64,000 nt of DNA from assembly GCF_000829695.1 (NCBI RefSeq), contig NZ_BBNN01000029.1:62001-126000 (forward strand), written 5' to 3'. The notes below the pieces were generated by a model. That model was not told the DNA's origin, did not search any database, and was given only the letters and a program-made list of their open reading frames with translations. Below are positions 1-9,913 of this stretch, piece by piece. The DNA comes from Streptomyces sp. NBRC 110035. Its GTDB lineage: Bacteria > Actinomycetota > Actinomycetes > Streptomycetales > Streptomycetaceae. Numbering within the stretch: the stretch's first letter is position 1; every line of letters begins with the position of its first letter. Made by a program: the position numbers and the translations under genes.

Positions 1-1056
1 GGGGTGCCGCCGGCCCGGACGGTGCTGGACTCGCCCGCCAAGACACCGGCCGAGCTGCGGGAGGCGCTGGCCCTGGGCGTCGCCGTCAACGCGGACAACC
101 CGCAGGAACTGGCGCGCATCGACGCCCTGGTGGCCGACGCCCCGAAACGGCCGGCCGGCCTCCGCTCCGCCCTCGGCATCCGGGTGAACCCGCAGGTCGG
201 CGGGGGCACCATCGAGGCGCTGTCCACCGCCACGACGACCTCGAAGTTCGGTGTGGCACTGCGCGACGAAGGGGCGCGGGAGTGGGTCGTGCGGACGTAT
301 CTCGACCGGCCGTGGCTGACCCGGCTGCACACGCACACCGGCTCCCAGGGCGTCGCCCTGCCCCTGATGGCCAGGGGGGTGGCCCAGACGTACGCACTGG
401 CCGAGGAGATCAACCGGCGCGCGGGGCGGCAGCAGGTCGACACCGTCGACATCGGGGGCGGGCTGCCGGTGAACTTCACCTCCGAGGCGGCCGGTCCGAC
501 GTACGCGCGGTACGCGCGGCTGCTGAAGGAGACCGTGCCGGGGCTGTTCGACGGGCGGTACGGGCTGGTCACCGAGTTCGGGCGGTCGCTGCTGGCGAAG
601 CACGGCACGGTCGTCGCCCGGGTGGAGTACGCCAAGAGCGCCGGCGGGCGTCCGGTCGCGGTGACGCACGCGGGCGTGCAGGTGGTCACACGGACGGTGT
701 ACGCGCCGGGGGCGTGGCCGCTCAGGATCGCCGCGTACGACGCCGAGGGGCGGCCGAAGGAAGGCCCGGCGGTGGCGCAGGACGTGGCGGGGCCGGCCTG
801 CTTCGCGGGCGACCTGCTCGCCCGGGGGCAGCCGCTGCCGCTGCTGGAGCAGGGCGACCACGTGGCGGTGCTGGACACCGGCGCGTACTGCTTCGCCCAC
901 CACTACGGGTACAACTCGCTCCCCCGCCCGGCCGTCCACGGCTTCACCGCCGACAGCCCCGGCCAGGTCGCGTTCGCGCTCGTGCGCCCGGCTCAGACCG
1001 TCGAGGAGATCGTGGCCGAATCGGGTGGCGCCCACCCCGACGCCCTGACCACCTGA
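1..1056 (+). CDS. Fold-type III PLP-dependent decarboxylase, diaminopimelate decarboxylase-like (5' truncated)
   Basis: The reading frame is open from base 1, so the N-terminus, including the PLP-binding lysine, lies outside the window. The visible part is the second half of the TIM barrel and the C-terminal beta domain of the DapDC/ornithine decarboxylase family. The motifs are HTHTGSQG (barrel histidine), DIGGGLPVNF (phosphate-binding glycine loop), EFGRSLLAKHG, ACFAGDLL (position of the family's CESGD active-site cysteine loop) and GAYCFAHHYGYN (substrate and PLP contact near the C-terminus). The family decarboxylates basic or diamino acids. The CFAGD variant and the lack of a lysA-hom-thrC context argue against it being the biosynthetic lysA; it may act on another amino acid. 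The substrate cannot be told from the sequence. It ends with TGA. Confidence 0.8.
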   Translation, partial: GVPPARTVLDSPAKTPAELREALALGVAVNADNPQELARIDALVADAPKRPAGLRSALGIRVNPQVGGGTIEALSTATTTSKFGVALRDEGAREWVVRTYLDRPWLTRLHTHTGSQGVALPLMARGVAQTYALAEEINRRAGRQQVDTVDIGGGLPVNFTSEAAGPTYARYARLLKETVPGLFDGRYGLVTEFGRSLLAKHGTVVARVEYAKSAGGRPVAVTHAGVQVVTRTVYAPGAWPLRIAAYDAEGRPKEGPAVAQDVAGPACFAGDLLARGQPLPLLEQGDHVAVLDTGAYCFAHHYGYNSLPRPAVHGFTADSPGQVAFALVRPAQTVEEIVAESGGAHPDALTT

Positions 1057-1189
1057 TCACCAGGCCGGGCAGGCCGGGCAGGGGCCTGGTGACACCGGAC
1101 CGAACCGAGCCAGACCGGGCCGGATCAACCGGACCGAGCAACGCCCAGCCACATCAGCCGGGTTGGGTCAGGCCGGGGCCGGGGCCGGG

Positions 1190-1786
1190 TCAGGTCAGGG
1201 CCGAGGCCCTGCGGCGGGCGCCGCCCGGGGTCGCGTCGCCCGCCGCGATGCCCGTGGTGCGGTAGCCCTTGACCGCCTTGCCGGCCGGGCTGCCCGCGCC
1301 GCCGTTCAACCAGTCGACCCGGACCCACAGAAGGATCTCGTCGGCCTGCTCCAGACGGCCGATCCAGGACGCCTTCAGCCACAGGCCGACACCGCACCCG
1401 GCAAGCAGCAGACCGCCCGCCGCGGGCACCGCGAACCCGCTGCCCAGGGCGGCGAGAAAGGCCGGCAGCAGCCACCAGCGGTACCGGCGCCGCCAGGTGC
1501 GCACACTGACCGCGCGGTCCTGGAGCACGTCGTGCTTGCCCGCCCGCACCGCCGACCGGGCCAGCTCGCGGTACCGCCCGCGCCGTGCGTACGCCACCAC
1601 GGCCAGGGCCACGAGGAACAGCGCGGCCCCGGCCGACACGCCGATCCGGCGGCCGGTCAGCCCCGGCACCAGCAGGCCGATGCCCGCCGCGCACACGCCC
1701 AGCCACCACAGGGGCGCCGCCCCGGCCCGTACGACCACGGCCACCCGAGCCAGCCCCTGCCCTCCGCGCATCTGTCCTCCGCGCAT
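1190..1786 (-). CDS. Conserved membrane protein of unknown function
   Basis: A 198-residue protein. The ATG start is supported by GGAGG about 9 nt upstream, at the end of an otherwise non-coding upstream stretch. Three or four hydrophobic segments are visible: residues about 13-32 (APLWWLGVCAAGIGLLVPGL), 35-55, and a longer hairpin at about 95-130. A short polar tail follows, containing WLKASWIGRLEQADEILLWVRVDWLNGG. I do not recognise a family. It is the minus-strand neighbour downstream of the RpiR-type regulator (gap about 115 bp), so co-transcription is possible but not shown. The overlapping frame on the same strand that ends at 1125 has an Arg/Gly-rich composition typical of spurious high-GC frames. 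Confidence 0.65.
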   Translation of the reverse strand: MRGGQMRGGQGLARVAVVVRAGAAPLWWLGVCAAGIGLLVPGLTGRRIGVSAGAALFLVALAVVAYARRGRYRELARSAVRAGKHDVLQDRAVSVRTWRRRYRWWLLPAFLAALGSGFAVPAAGGLLLAGCGVGLWLKASWIGRLEQADEILLWVRVDWLNGGAGSPAGKAVKGYRTTGIAAGDATPGGARRRASALT

Positions 1787-1901
1787 CACGTCCAGCCTCC
1801 CGTCCCACTGCAGTGGAGCGTCCGTAGGGTCCGGAGCGCAGATTAGTGACTCGAGGTGAGAGAAATCTGAGATACCGCGCAAGGACCCGCGCCCGGCGCC
1901 G

Positions 1902-2747
1902 TCACTCCACGAACAGGCCGCGCGTCGCCGCCTTCGTGTCGAACTCCTCCAGGCGGGCCTGGGCGTCGGGCAGGGCGTCGCACATCGCCTCCAGCAGCAC
2001 CCGGCCCAGCAACATCGGCGCGCACGCCGTGTCGAAGGCGAGCCCGGTGCCGACGGCGGCGGGCAGCAGCAGGTCACAGACCTTGGCGACCGGCGCGAAG
2101 GCGGAGTCGGCGACGGTGACGACGGTCAGCCCCGTCTCCTTGGCGTGGGTGAGGGCGTCGACGACCTCCCGGGGGTGCCGGGGCAGCGCGAAGCAGAGCA
2201 GGGCTCCGGCTCCGGCCGCCGCGGCGGCGTCGATGCGGTCGTGGAGCATGGTGCCGCCCTCGTTGAGCAGCCGTACGTCGGGGTGGACCTTGGCGGCGAA
2301 GTAGGCGAAGCCGTGGGCCTGTGCCGCCGCCGCGCGCAGCCCGAGCACGGGCAGCGGCCGACTGCCCGCGAGGATTCGCCCCGCCCGCCGCACGGGCTCC
2401 GGATCGGCGAGCACCTCGGCCAGGTGCCGCAGGTTCTCGATCTCGGCCTCGACGGCCTGCTGGTACTCGTTGTACGAACCGGCGTCCGGCGCCGGCGGCC
2501 CGGAGGGCACGACCTCGCGCAGATGCCGCCGCAGCGCGGGATAGCCGTCGAAGCCGAGGGCGACCGCGAAGCGGGTCACGGAGGGCTGGCTGACGCCGGC
2601 CAGGTCGGCCAGTTCCACGCTGGACAGGAACGGCACGTCGGCGGCGCGCCGCACCATGCTGTGCGCGATGCGCCGCTGCGTCGGCGTCAGCCGGTGCCCC
2701 TCGAACAGCGCCTGCAGGCGCGCGGCAGGCCCTTCGGTGACGCTCAT
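1902..2747 (-). CDS. MurR/RpiR family transcriptional regulator (HTH + SIS domain)
   Basis: A 281-residue regulator. The N-terminal HTH_6 domain (residues about 5-80) shows LTPTQRRIAHSMV and the recognition helix region VSQPSVTRFAVALGFDGY. Residues about 120-260 form a SIS sugar-phosphate-binding domain (LGLRAAAAQAHGFAYFAAK, LCFALPRHPREVVDAL, VVTVADSAFAPVAKVCDLLLP). Members bind phosphosugars and repress or activate sugar catabolic genes. The ATG start is preceded by an AGGGGAAG ribosome-binding site. No sugar gene is adjacent in the window, so the regulon is unknown. An 18-bp palindrome about 95-110 bp upstream (2841-2858) could be its own operator. Confidence 0.9.
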   Translation of the reverse strand: MSVTEGPAARLQALFEGHRLTPTQRRIAHSMVRRAADVPFLSSVELADLAGVSQPSVTRFAVALGFDGYPALRRHLREVVPSGPPAPDAGSYNEYQQAVEAEIENLRHLAEVLADPEPVRRAGRILAGSRPLPVLGLRAAAAQAHGFAYFAAKVHPDVRLLNEGGTMLHDRIDAAAAAGAGALLCFALPRHPREVVDALTHAKETGLTVVTVADSAFAPVAKVCDLLLPAAVGTGLAFDTACAPMLLGRVLLEAMCDALPDAQARLEEFDTKAATRGLFVE

Positions 2748-2781
2748 GACGTGGCTTCCCCTCGACCTGTTCACCGGCTCC

Positions 2782-2813
2782 GGCTGCCCGGCTGCCCGGC
2801 TGCCCGGCTGCCC
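2782..2813. repeat. Four tandem copies of an 8-bp unit (GGCTGCCC)
   Basis: Four perfect head-to-tail copies of GGCTGCCC lie between the regulator's start codon and its probable promoter, so they would be in the 5' leader of the rpiR-type mRNA. Such short arrays are prone to slippage. Confidence 0.85.
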
Positions 2814-2840
2814 ACACGGTCTATTCACCCACCGTGCTCC

Positions 2841-2858
2841 CTGTATGCCGTTATACAG
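2841..2858. promoter_or_regulatory. Palindromic operator candidate upstream of the RpiR-type regulator
   Basis: CTGTAT-GCCGTT-ATACAG is a perfect 6+6 bp inverted repeat. Read on the minus strand it overlaps a plausible -10 (TATAAC). Its position between divergent genes and its overlap with the regulator's own promoter suggest autoregulation. This is inference; no family-wide consensus was compared. Confidence 0.5.
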
Positions 2859-2887
2859 GCGAACGCGGGGCGCGCACGACCGGGAGT

Positions 2888-2921
2888 GGGACAGCCCCCC
2901 GCCGACAAGGGGGGCTGTCCC
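2888..2921. promoter_or_regulatory. 13-bp perfect stem-loop between divergent genes
   Basis: GGGACAGCCCCCC (2888-2900) pairs with GGGGGGCTGTCCC (2909-2921) across the loop GCCGACAA. It sits just upstream of the leaderless promoter of the gene at 2960 and upstream of the regulator promoter. It therefore does not terminate either neighbour; it may be a DNA-level site or end an unannotated transcript. Confidence 0.5.
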
Positions 2922-2959
2922 CAGTGCCCCGGGCGGCCGGGCTGCCTACCGTGGTCCGT

Positions 2960-3394
2960 ATGACCGGAATGGATGCGCGGGACACCGATCTGAAGAAGGA
3001 ACTCGACGCCACCCTGCGGGCCCGCGGGGAACTGGGCGACGAGTACGAGTCCGCGCTGGTCGACTCGTTCCTGGAGAAGGTCGACCAGCGTATCGACAGT
3101 GCGGTGGAGCGCCGGGTGCGCCGGCAGCTCGCCGAACAGCAGATGACGGTGGCCCGGGACTCCCGGTCGCCGAGGGCCACGGACACCTGGGGCGAGCGGT
3201 TCGGCTTCGGGATCGTCTCCCTGGTCCTGGCGGTGCCGCTGTCCGCGATCGGCGGCGGCGTGGCCGGTCTGCCCGGCCTGCTGGCCGCCTGGCTGGGCAT
3301 CGTCGGCGTGAACGCCGTCCAGGCGGCCCGCAGCAACCCGGGCCTGTTCGGCCACCGCGGGCAGCGGCGGCAGGACGACGCCTGGGAGGACTGA
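2960..3394 (+). CDS. Small membrane protein with N-terminal coiled-coil-like region
   Basis: A 144-residue protein. The N-terminal 65 residues are charged and probably helical (LDATLRARGELGDEYESALV, VDQRIDSAVERRVRRQLAEQ). One hydrophobic stretch follows, RFGFGIVSLVLAVPLSAIGG through GLLAAWLGIVGVNAV, which can make one or two transmembrane helices, and the tail is short and basic/acidic. No SD is seen. TACCGT lies 7 nt before the ATG, the streptomycete leaderless pattern, so transcription probably begins at the start codon. Similar proteins are common next to cbs in streptomycetes (recollection). The function is unknown. Confidence 0.75.
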   Translation: MTGMDARDTDLKKELDATLRARGELGDEYESALVDSFLEKVDQRIDSAVERRVRRQLAEQQMTVARDSRSPRATDTWGERFGFGIVSLVLAVPLSAIGGGVAGLPGLLAAWLGIVGVNAVQAARSNPGLFGHRGQRRQDDAWED

Positions 3395-3859
3395 GCACGG
3401 GGCGGGCACACGGGCCGAGGACGGGCACACGGGCCGGGCGCGGACGGCCGAACGGGATCGCGGGATGCCGAACGGGGTGACGCGGGGACCACCGCACCCC
3501 CGTTACCGGGGGGCGGGACGACGGTGGTCCCCGCGTAGCGACGCGGGCCGGTCGGGCCGGGTCTCGCGTCTGGCGTCCATGGAGGTCCGGGAGCCGCTCC
3601 GGAGGTCCTGTGACGCCGTTCCCTGTCGGCCGGGAAGGGGAGCCGCTCCCTGCCCGCCGACAACGACCAATCTGCCGGACCGGTGTTAAGCGAGTGCTGC
3701 GCGCACGTGACGCCCACGTACCACTTCCGCGAAGTCCACGAAGATCACGTACGGCCCGGCTCCCGGCGTTCACGGCCGGTGCGCTCCCGGACGGCGGGCG
3801 CCGGCCGCCCCTGGACGTCCCGCCGGCCGTCCGCCCCCGCGCCCGTCAGGTGCCGACGG
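3395..3859. other. Intergenic region between convergent genes
   Basis: No gene is supported in this 465-bp stretch. The only clear structure is the long hairpin at 3481-3535. Short ORFs here have an Arg/Pro/Gly-rich composition and no ribosome-binding site. Confidence 0.6.
3481..3535. terminator. Long nested hairpin, probable bidirectional terminator
   Basis: A perfect 14-bp outer stem, CGCGGGGACCACCG (3481-3494) with CGGTGGTCCCCGCG (3522-3535), encloses an inner 6-bp hairpin CCCCCG-TTAC-CGGGGG (3497-3512). It lies between the convergent small membrane protein gene and cbs. There is no U-tract, as is usual for terminators in this genus. Confidence 0.7.
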
Positions 3860-5248
<1,389 letters not shown>

Positions 5249-5499
5249 CGTTGTCTCCGGATGCTGCAAAAGGTGTGGTTGAAGTGGTGATGCCAGCCTA
5301 GAGCCTGCTCCGGGCCCTGTCCGTGAACCCGCACCCGCACCCGGGCCCGCACCCCGGGCCGCCCCGCCCCGGCCCGGCCCGGCCCTCCCGGGTCGTTCAC
5401 CCACCGCGAGGATTGGATCACGGTCCGTACGGGGCAAGCACTGGGTGTACGGCAGTGAGGCTGTCCAGCGGTACGGCTCGAAGGAGGTGGCGGCGAGGC

Positions 5500-6606
5500 A
5501 TGACGAGGACGTCGAGGGCGAGGGTGGCCCGGCGGATCGCGGCCGGTGCCGCGTACGGCGGCGGGGGCATCGGCCTGGCCGGCGCGGCCGGCGTCGGGCT
5601 GCTGCTGGCCGAGGTCCGGCTGGCGCGACGCCGTGTGGGCAACGGCAGGAGCCCGAACGTACCGAACGCGGACGGACTGTACGGCGCCGTCTACACGGTG
5701 CCCGGGCTGCCGGCGCTGCGGCTGACGATGCTGGGCGACTCCACGGCCGCCGGCCAGGGCGTGCACCGGGCCGGTCAGACCCCGGGCGCGCTGCTGGCGT
5801 CGGGGGTCGCGGCGGTCGCGGAGCGGCCGGTGGGGCTGAGCACGGTGGCGGCACCCGGGGCCTGCTCCGACGACCTGGACCGGCAGGTGACACGGGCCCT
5901 GGCGGATCCGTCCCGGGTGCCCGACATCTGCGTGATCATGATCGGCGCCAACGACGTCACGCACCGCGTGCCGCCCGCGCGCTCCGTCCGTCACCTGTCG
6001 GCGGCGGTGCGCCGGCTGCGCACGGCGGGTGCGGAGGTCGTCGTGGGCACCTGTCCCGACCTGGGCACGATCGAGCCGGTCCAGCAGCCTCTGCGCTGGC
6101 TGGCCCGGCGGACCTCCCGGCAGCTGGCGGCGGCCCAGACGATCGGCGCGGTCGAGCAGGGCGGGCGCACGGTGTCGCTGGGCGACCTGCTCGGCCCCGA
6201 GTTCGCCGCCAACCCCCGCGAGCTCTTCGGCCCCGACAGCTACCACCCCTCCGCCGAGGGGTACGCCACGGCGGCCATGGCCGTCCTGCCGACGGTCTGC
6301 GCCGTGCTCGGCCTGTGGCCGGCCCAGGACGAGCGGCCCGACGCCGCACGCCGCGAGGGCTTCCTCCCCGTCGCCCGGGCCGCGGCCGAGGCCGCGTCGG
6401 AGGCGGGCACCGAGGTCACCGCGGCCCTGCCCAGGGGCCCCAGGGGCCCCTGGGCGCTCCTCAAGCGCCGCAAGCGCCGCCGGGTGTGGGAGCCGGAAGC
6501 CGGGGCGCGGTCCGCTCCGGCGGAGGAACCCACGGAATCCGGGGAATCCGGGGAATCCGGGGAGCCCACGGAATCCGGGGAGCCCCAGGCCAAAGCAAGC
6601 GCTTAG
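5500..6606 (+). CDS. SGNH/GDSL-type hydrolase with signal-anchor and repetitive C-terminal tail
   Basis: A 368-residue protein starting at ATG, with AGGAGG 12 nt upstream. Residues about 8-35 are Arg-rich followed by a hydrophobic helix (AAYGGGGIGLAGAAGVGLLL), a signal-anchor or signal peptide, so the enzyme is probably outside the membrane. The SGNH signature blocks are LTMLGDSTAAGQG (nucleophile Ser), IMIGANDVT (oxyanion Asn) and DSYHPSAEGY (Asp-His). The tail is basic (LLKRRKRRRVWEPE), then has repeated acidic ESGE units. The family includes esterases and lipases acting on varied esters; the substrate is unknown. It is divergent from cbs and about 105 bp upstream of the thiolase gene. Confidence 0.85.
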   Translation: MTRTSRARVARRIAAGAAYGGGGIGLAGAAGVGLLLAEVRLARRRVGNGRSPNVPNADGLYGAVYTVPGLPALRLTMLGDSTAAGQGVHRAGQTPGALLASGVAAVAERPVGLSTVAAPGACSDDLDRQVTRALADPSRVPDICVIMIGANDVTHRVPPARSVRHLSAAVRRLRTAGAEVVVGTCPDLGTIEPVQQPLRWLARRTSRQLAAAQTIGAVEQGGRTVSLGDLLGPEFAANPRELFGPDSYHPSAEGYATAAMAVLPTVCAVLGLWPAQDERPDAARREGFLPVARAAAEAASEAGTEVTAALPRGPRGPWALLKRRKRRRVWEPEAGARSAPAEEPTESGESGESGEPTESGEPQAKASA

Positions 6607-6711
6607 TACATTGCGGCCAGTGTCACACCGCGCGCCCCGTGACCCCGCCACTACGTCCGGGTAACTTCCCCTGCAGCCCTGTCCAACCACCCGGTAGCCC
6701 CAGGAGCCGTA

Positions 6712-7932
6712 ATGCCCGAAGCCGTGATCGTCTCTGCCACCCGTTCCCCCATCGGCCGCGCCTTCAAGGGCTCCCTCAAGGAGGTGCGCCCGGACGACCT
6801 GACCGCGTCGATCATCCAGGCCGCCCTCGCCAAGGTCCCCGAGCTGGACCCCGGGGACATCGACGACCTGATGCTCGGCTGCGGCCTCCCCGGCGGCGAG
6901 CAGGGCAACAACCTCGGCCGCGTCGTCGCCGTGCAGATGGGGATGGACCACCTCCCCGGCTGCACCGTCACGCGCTACTGCTCTTCGTCCCTGCAGACCT
7001 CCCGCATGGCGCTGCACGCCATCAAGGCCGGCGAGGGCGACGTCTTCATCTCGGCCGGCGTCGAGACGGTCTCCCGGTTCGCGAAGGGCAACTCCGACAG
7101 CCTGCCCGACACCCGCAACCCCTTCTTCGCCGAGGCCGAGGCCCGGACCGCCGCCGTCGCGGAGCAGGAGGGCACCACCTGGCACGACCCGCGCGAGGAC
7201 GGCCTCGTCCCGGACGCCTACATCGCGATGGGCCAGACCGCCGAGAACCTGGCGCGCCTGAAGGGCGTCACCCGGCAGGACATGGACGAGTTCGGCGTCC
7301 GCTCGCAGAACCTGGCCGAGGAAGCCATCAAGAACGGCTTCTGGGAGCGCGAGATCACTCCGGTGACGCTGCCCGACGGCACGGTCGTCGCCAAGGACGA
7401 CGGCCCGCGCGCCGGCGTCACCCTGGAGGGCGTCTCGGGCCTCAAGCCCGCCTTCCGCCCCGACGGCATGGTCACCGCCGCCAACTGCTGCCCGCTCAAC
7501 GACGGTGCCGCAGCCCTCGTCGTCATGAGCGACACCAAGGCCCGCGAGCTGGGCCTGACCCCGCTCGCCCGGATCGTCTCCACCGGCGTCTCCGGCCTCT
7601 CCCCCGAGATCATGGGCCTCGGCCCGGTCGAGGCGTCCCGGCAGGCGCTGCGCCGCGCCGGCCTCACCATCGACGACATCGACCTGGTGGAGATCAACGA
7701 GGCGTTCGCCGCTCAGGTCATCCCCTCCTACCGCGAGCTCGGCATCCCGCTGGAGAAGCTGAACGTCAACGGCGGCGCGATCGCCGTCGGCCACCCGTTC
7801 GGCATGACCGGCGCACGCATCACCACCACACTCATCAACTCCCTCCAGTTCCACGACAAGCAGTTCGGCCTGGAGACGATGTGCGTCGGCGGCGGCCAGG
7901 GCATGGCCATGGTCATCGAGCGCCTCGGCTGA
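6712..7932 (+). CDS. Acetyl-CoA C-acetyltransferase (thiolase)
   Basis: A 406-residue thiolase catalysing acetyl-CoA condensation or beta-ketoacyl-CoA cleavage. The N-terminus is VIVSATRSPIGRAFKG. The nucleophile is C90 in the motif YCSSSLQTSRMA, where the usual wording is CASG. The conserved His lies in NGGAIAVGHPFGMTGAR and the general-base Cys in TMCVGGGQGMAM. The length is normal for the family. The ATG has AGGAG 6 nt upstream. It is followed by a hairpin terminator (8007-8041). Substrate chain length cannot be read from sequence. The CSSS variant is frequent in actinobacterial thiolases of beta-oxidation type. Confidence 0.93.
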   Translation: MPEAVIVSATRSPIGRAFKGSLKEVRPDDLTASIIQAALAKVPELDPGDIDDLMLGCGLPGGEQGNNLGRVVAVQMGMDHLPGCTVTRYCSSSLQTSRMALHAIKAGEGDVFISAGVETVSRFAKGNSDSLPDTRNPFFAEAEARTAAVAEQEGTTWHDPREDGLVPDAYIAMGQTAENLARLKGVTRQDMDEFGVRSQNLAEEAIKNGFWEREITPVTLPDGTVVAKDDGPRAGVTLEGVSGLKPAFRPDGMVTAANCCPLNDGAAALVVMSDTKARELGLTPLARIVSTGVSGLSPEIMGLGPVEASRQALRRAGLTIDDIDLVEINEAFAAQVIPSYRELGIPLEKLNVNGGAIAVGHPFGMTGARITTTLINSLQFHDKQFGLETMCVGGGQGMAMVIERLG

Positions 7933-8006
7933 CCGGATCGGCCACACCTGCCGCGAGACCGCAGGAGCGCGCAGAGTGGCCGGAAGAGAACGTTCGGTGA
8001 GGCCTT

Positions 8007-8041
8007 GGCCCGGGACCCTCGCACCACCGGGGTTCCGGGCC
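8007..8041 (+). terminator. Hairpin terminator after the thiolase gene
   Basis: GGCCCGG (8007-8013) pairs with CCGGGCC (8035-8041), extended inward by GGACCC/GGGGTT pairing with wobbles. It lies 75 bp after the stop. Confidence 0.6.
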
Positions 8042-8238
8042 GTTTCGTGATCCAATCTCCCCCAGGATGTGACCTATCTCCCTCGCCGCGGTGATTCACG
8101 CAGGTCAGAGCTCTGCCCCCACCCAGCCTGGAAACCACACTCTGTCCGTTTCGTGACGTTACGCACTGACAGATGGTTAGTCCACCCTTCAAGCTGATGT
8201 AGGAAGTCGGGGGTCGACTTTGAACCGGGAGTACGTCA

Positions 8239-9048
8239 GTGAGCGCCATGCCGATCGCCCTGTTGGTCACCACGGCCGCAACCGGCGCCGTGGGCGTCGC
8301 TGTCCTGCGCAGCATTCTGGTGCTGCGCCGACAGGTCGCGGCCCTGCACGCCGAGCTGGTCAAGGACCGCGCCGCCGCCACGCGCGCGCTCCTGCCCGCC
8401 GCCCGCTCCGCCCACGCCGACGAGATACGCGCGGCCGTGGCCGAGGCGCTCGCGGAGGAGCGGGAGCGGGAGCTCGCCGAGGCACGGGCGTTCTGGGCCG
8501 CCCAGGAGTCGCGTGACGTCTCCGACGCGCCGTCCCTGCTGGGCCTGGCCGACAGTGAGCTGTTCATGCCGCGGCAGGCCGACCTCACGGGTCTGGAGCA
8601 GGGGACCGAGCCGGGCGCCGACGCCGACGAGTACGCCCCGAAGGACTTCGTCCAGGGCGTTACGCCCACCGAGTCCCCGGAACTGGCCGCGGCCCGCCGT
8701 CGCCACCCTTCGCACCCGGACTTCGTCCCGAACGCGTCGCCGGTCGTCAACGACCACGAGCGCACCGTCTCCACGCTGGAGGAGCTGGCCTCCTGCGAGG
8801 TGGAACTGACCGACGTCCGCCCCGGCCCGCTGGGCACCCTGGACGTCTACGTCTTCGCCGACGGCACCACGCTGTGCATGACGCCGGGGCACCGGGAGAC
8901 CGCCGAACGGCTGGCCGCGGCCGTGCGCGAGGGCCGGAGTCCGTTCCTGCTGGGCGGTTCCGGCGTCTCGGGCGCGTACACGCTGACCTTCGCCTGCGGC
9001 GAGGAGAACGTCTACATCCTGGCGGACCGCGTCATCGCGTCCCTCTGA
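8239..9048 (+). CDS. Conserved hypothetical, membrane-anchored
   Basis: A 269-residue protein; GTG start with GGGAG about 8 nt upstream. One N-terminal transmembrane segment (IALLVTTAATGAVGVAVL, residues about 5-25) is followed by an Ala/Glu-rich helical region with coiled-coil character to about residue 95 (DEIRAAVAEALAEERERELA). An acidic linker and a C-terminal domain of about 100 residues (VYVFADGTTLCMTPGHRETAERL, YTLTFACGEENVYILADRVI) follow. No family is recognised. It stands alone after a 306-bp upstream gap that holds the thiolase terminator and probably its promoter. Confidence 0.75.
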   Translation: MSAMPIALLVTTAATGAVGVAVLRSILVLRRQVAALHAELVKDRAAATRALLPAARSAHADEIRAAVAEALAEERERELAEARAFWAAQESRDVSDAPSLLGLADSELFMPRQADLTGLEQGTEPGADADEYAPKDFVQGVTPTESPELAAARRRHPSHPDFVPNASPVVNDHERTVSTLEELASCEVELTDVRPGPLGTLDVYVFADGTTLCMTPGHRETAERLAAAVREGRSPFLLGGSGVSGAYTLTFACGEENVYILADRVIASL

Positions 9049-9141
9049 GCCGCCCGTTCCGGCCTGTCCGCCCGGTCCTCGTGCCCGGCTGTCCGCCCGT
9101 GCCTTTTCCCGCGCCGGTGTGCGCCCGGGCCGTTCCCGGCC

Positions 9142-9453
9142 CTACACCCCGGCGCGTTTCTGCGCCTCCTCCACGAGCCGTAGCGCCTCCGCCACCTCGT
9201 CCTCGTCCTCCAGCACGAGCGCCAGGTCGTGACCGGCGACGGTGACCTGGTCGGCGGCGGCGAACATGCCCGCGTCGGGCATCTCGCGGGGCTCGGTGCC
9301 CGGCTCCTCCACGCGCTGGGTCCACAACGCCAGTTCCCTGGCCAGGGCGAGCGCCTCGGCGGCGGCCCCCCGTTGGAGCCGGCTCTGCGGCGCGGCCCGC
9401 AGGCGGTCGGCGAAATGATCCACGGCACGGGTGAGGGGCGTCGTATCAACCAC
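9142..9453 (-). CDS. Small conserved hypothetical, helical
   Basis: A 103-residue acidic, mostly helical protein (TRAVDHFADRLRAAPQSRL, AEALALARELALWTQRVEE, LEDEDEVAEALRLVEEAQK). It starts with GTG. No SD is seen, but TACGCT lies exactly 6 nt upstream, which fits a leaderless mRNA. It is convergent with the preceding gene. The function is unknown. Confidence 0.65.
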   Translation of the reverse strand: MVDTTPLTRAVDHFADRLRAAPQSRLQRGAAAEALALARELALWTQRVEEPGTEPREMPDAGMFAAADQVTVAGHDLALVLEDEDEVAEALRLVEEAQKRAGV

Positions 9454-9553
9454 GCGGTGAGCGTACGCGGCACGACAGGACTGTTGCCAACGGGCGGCCG
9501 CTCGGGCACGGTGATCTGAAGGACCGGCTCACACCCCTGCTCTGGAGGCGCCG

Positions 9554-9787
9554 ATGTCCCAAGTCCTCTCCGAGGAGACCCACCGCAACATGCTCGCCCG
9601 CATCCCGCAGTGCACCGGTCGCGAGGTCTCCGACTGGCTGCGCACCGTCGAGGAGGAGGGCCCGTCGCTCTTCCGCTTCGAGGAGAAGGTCAGCTGGCTC
9701 CGCCACGAGTACGACCTGGCGTACGGCCACGCCAAGGCGATCGTCCACGAGTACGACCTGAGAAGGGCCGCGCGCAATCTGCGCTGA
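9554..9787 (+). CDS. DUF4287 family small protein
   Basis: A 77-residue protein; ATG with GGAGG 6 nt upstream. The sequence LSEETHRNMLARIPQCTGRE and the tail LRHEYDLAYGHAKAIVHEYD match my recollection of the DUF4287 family (small cytosolic proteins of unknown role, sometimes fused to DUF5655). It ends 43 bp before a strong bidirectional terminator. Confidence 0.8.
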   Translation: MSQVLSEETHRNMLARIPQCTGREVSDWLRTVEEEGPSLFRFEEKVSWLRHEYDLAYGHAKAIVHEYDLRRAARNLR

Positions 9788-9830
9788 GCCCACGCCCCGC
9801 CCACCGTCCGCCACCCGCCCCGTCCGCACC

Positions 9831-9870
9831 ACGGCGAAGGGCCCCGGGTGAACCCGGGGCCCTTCGCCGT
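9831..9870. terminator. 18-bp perfect hairpin, bidirectional terminator
   Basis: The arms 9831-9848 (ACGGCGAAGGGCCCCGGG) and 9853-9870 pair completely around a TGAA loop, between two convergent genes. Confidence 0.9.
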
Positions 9871-9913
9871 ACGTACCGGTGGATCAGACGCGTCGAGCGC
9901 TGGTCACCGGCCG

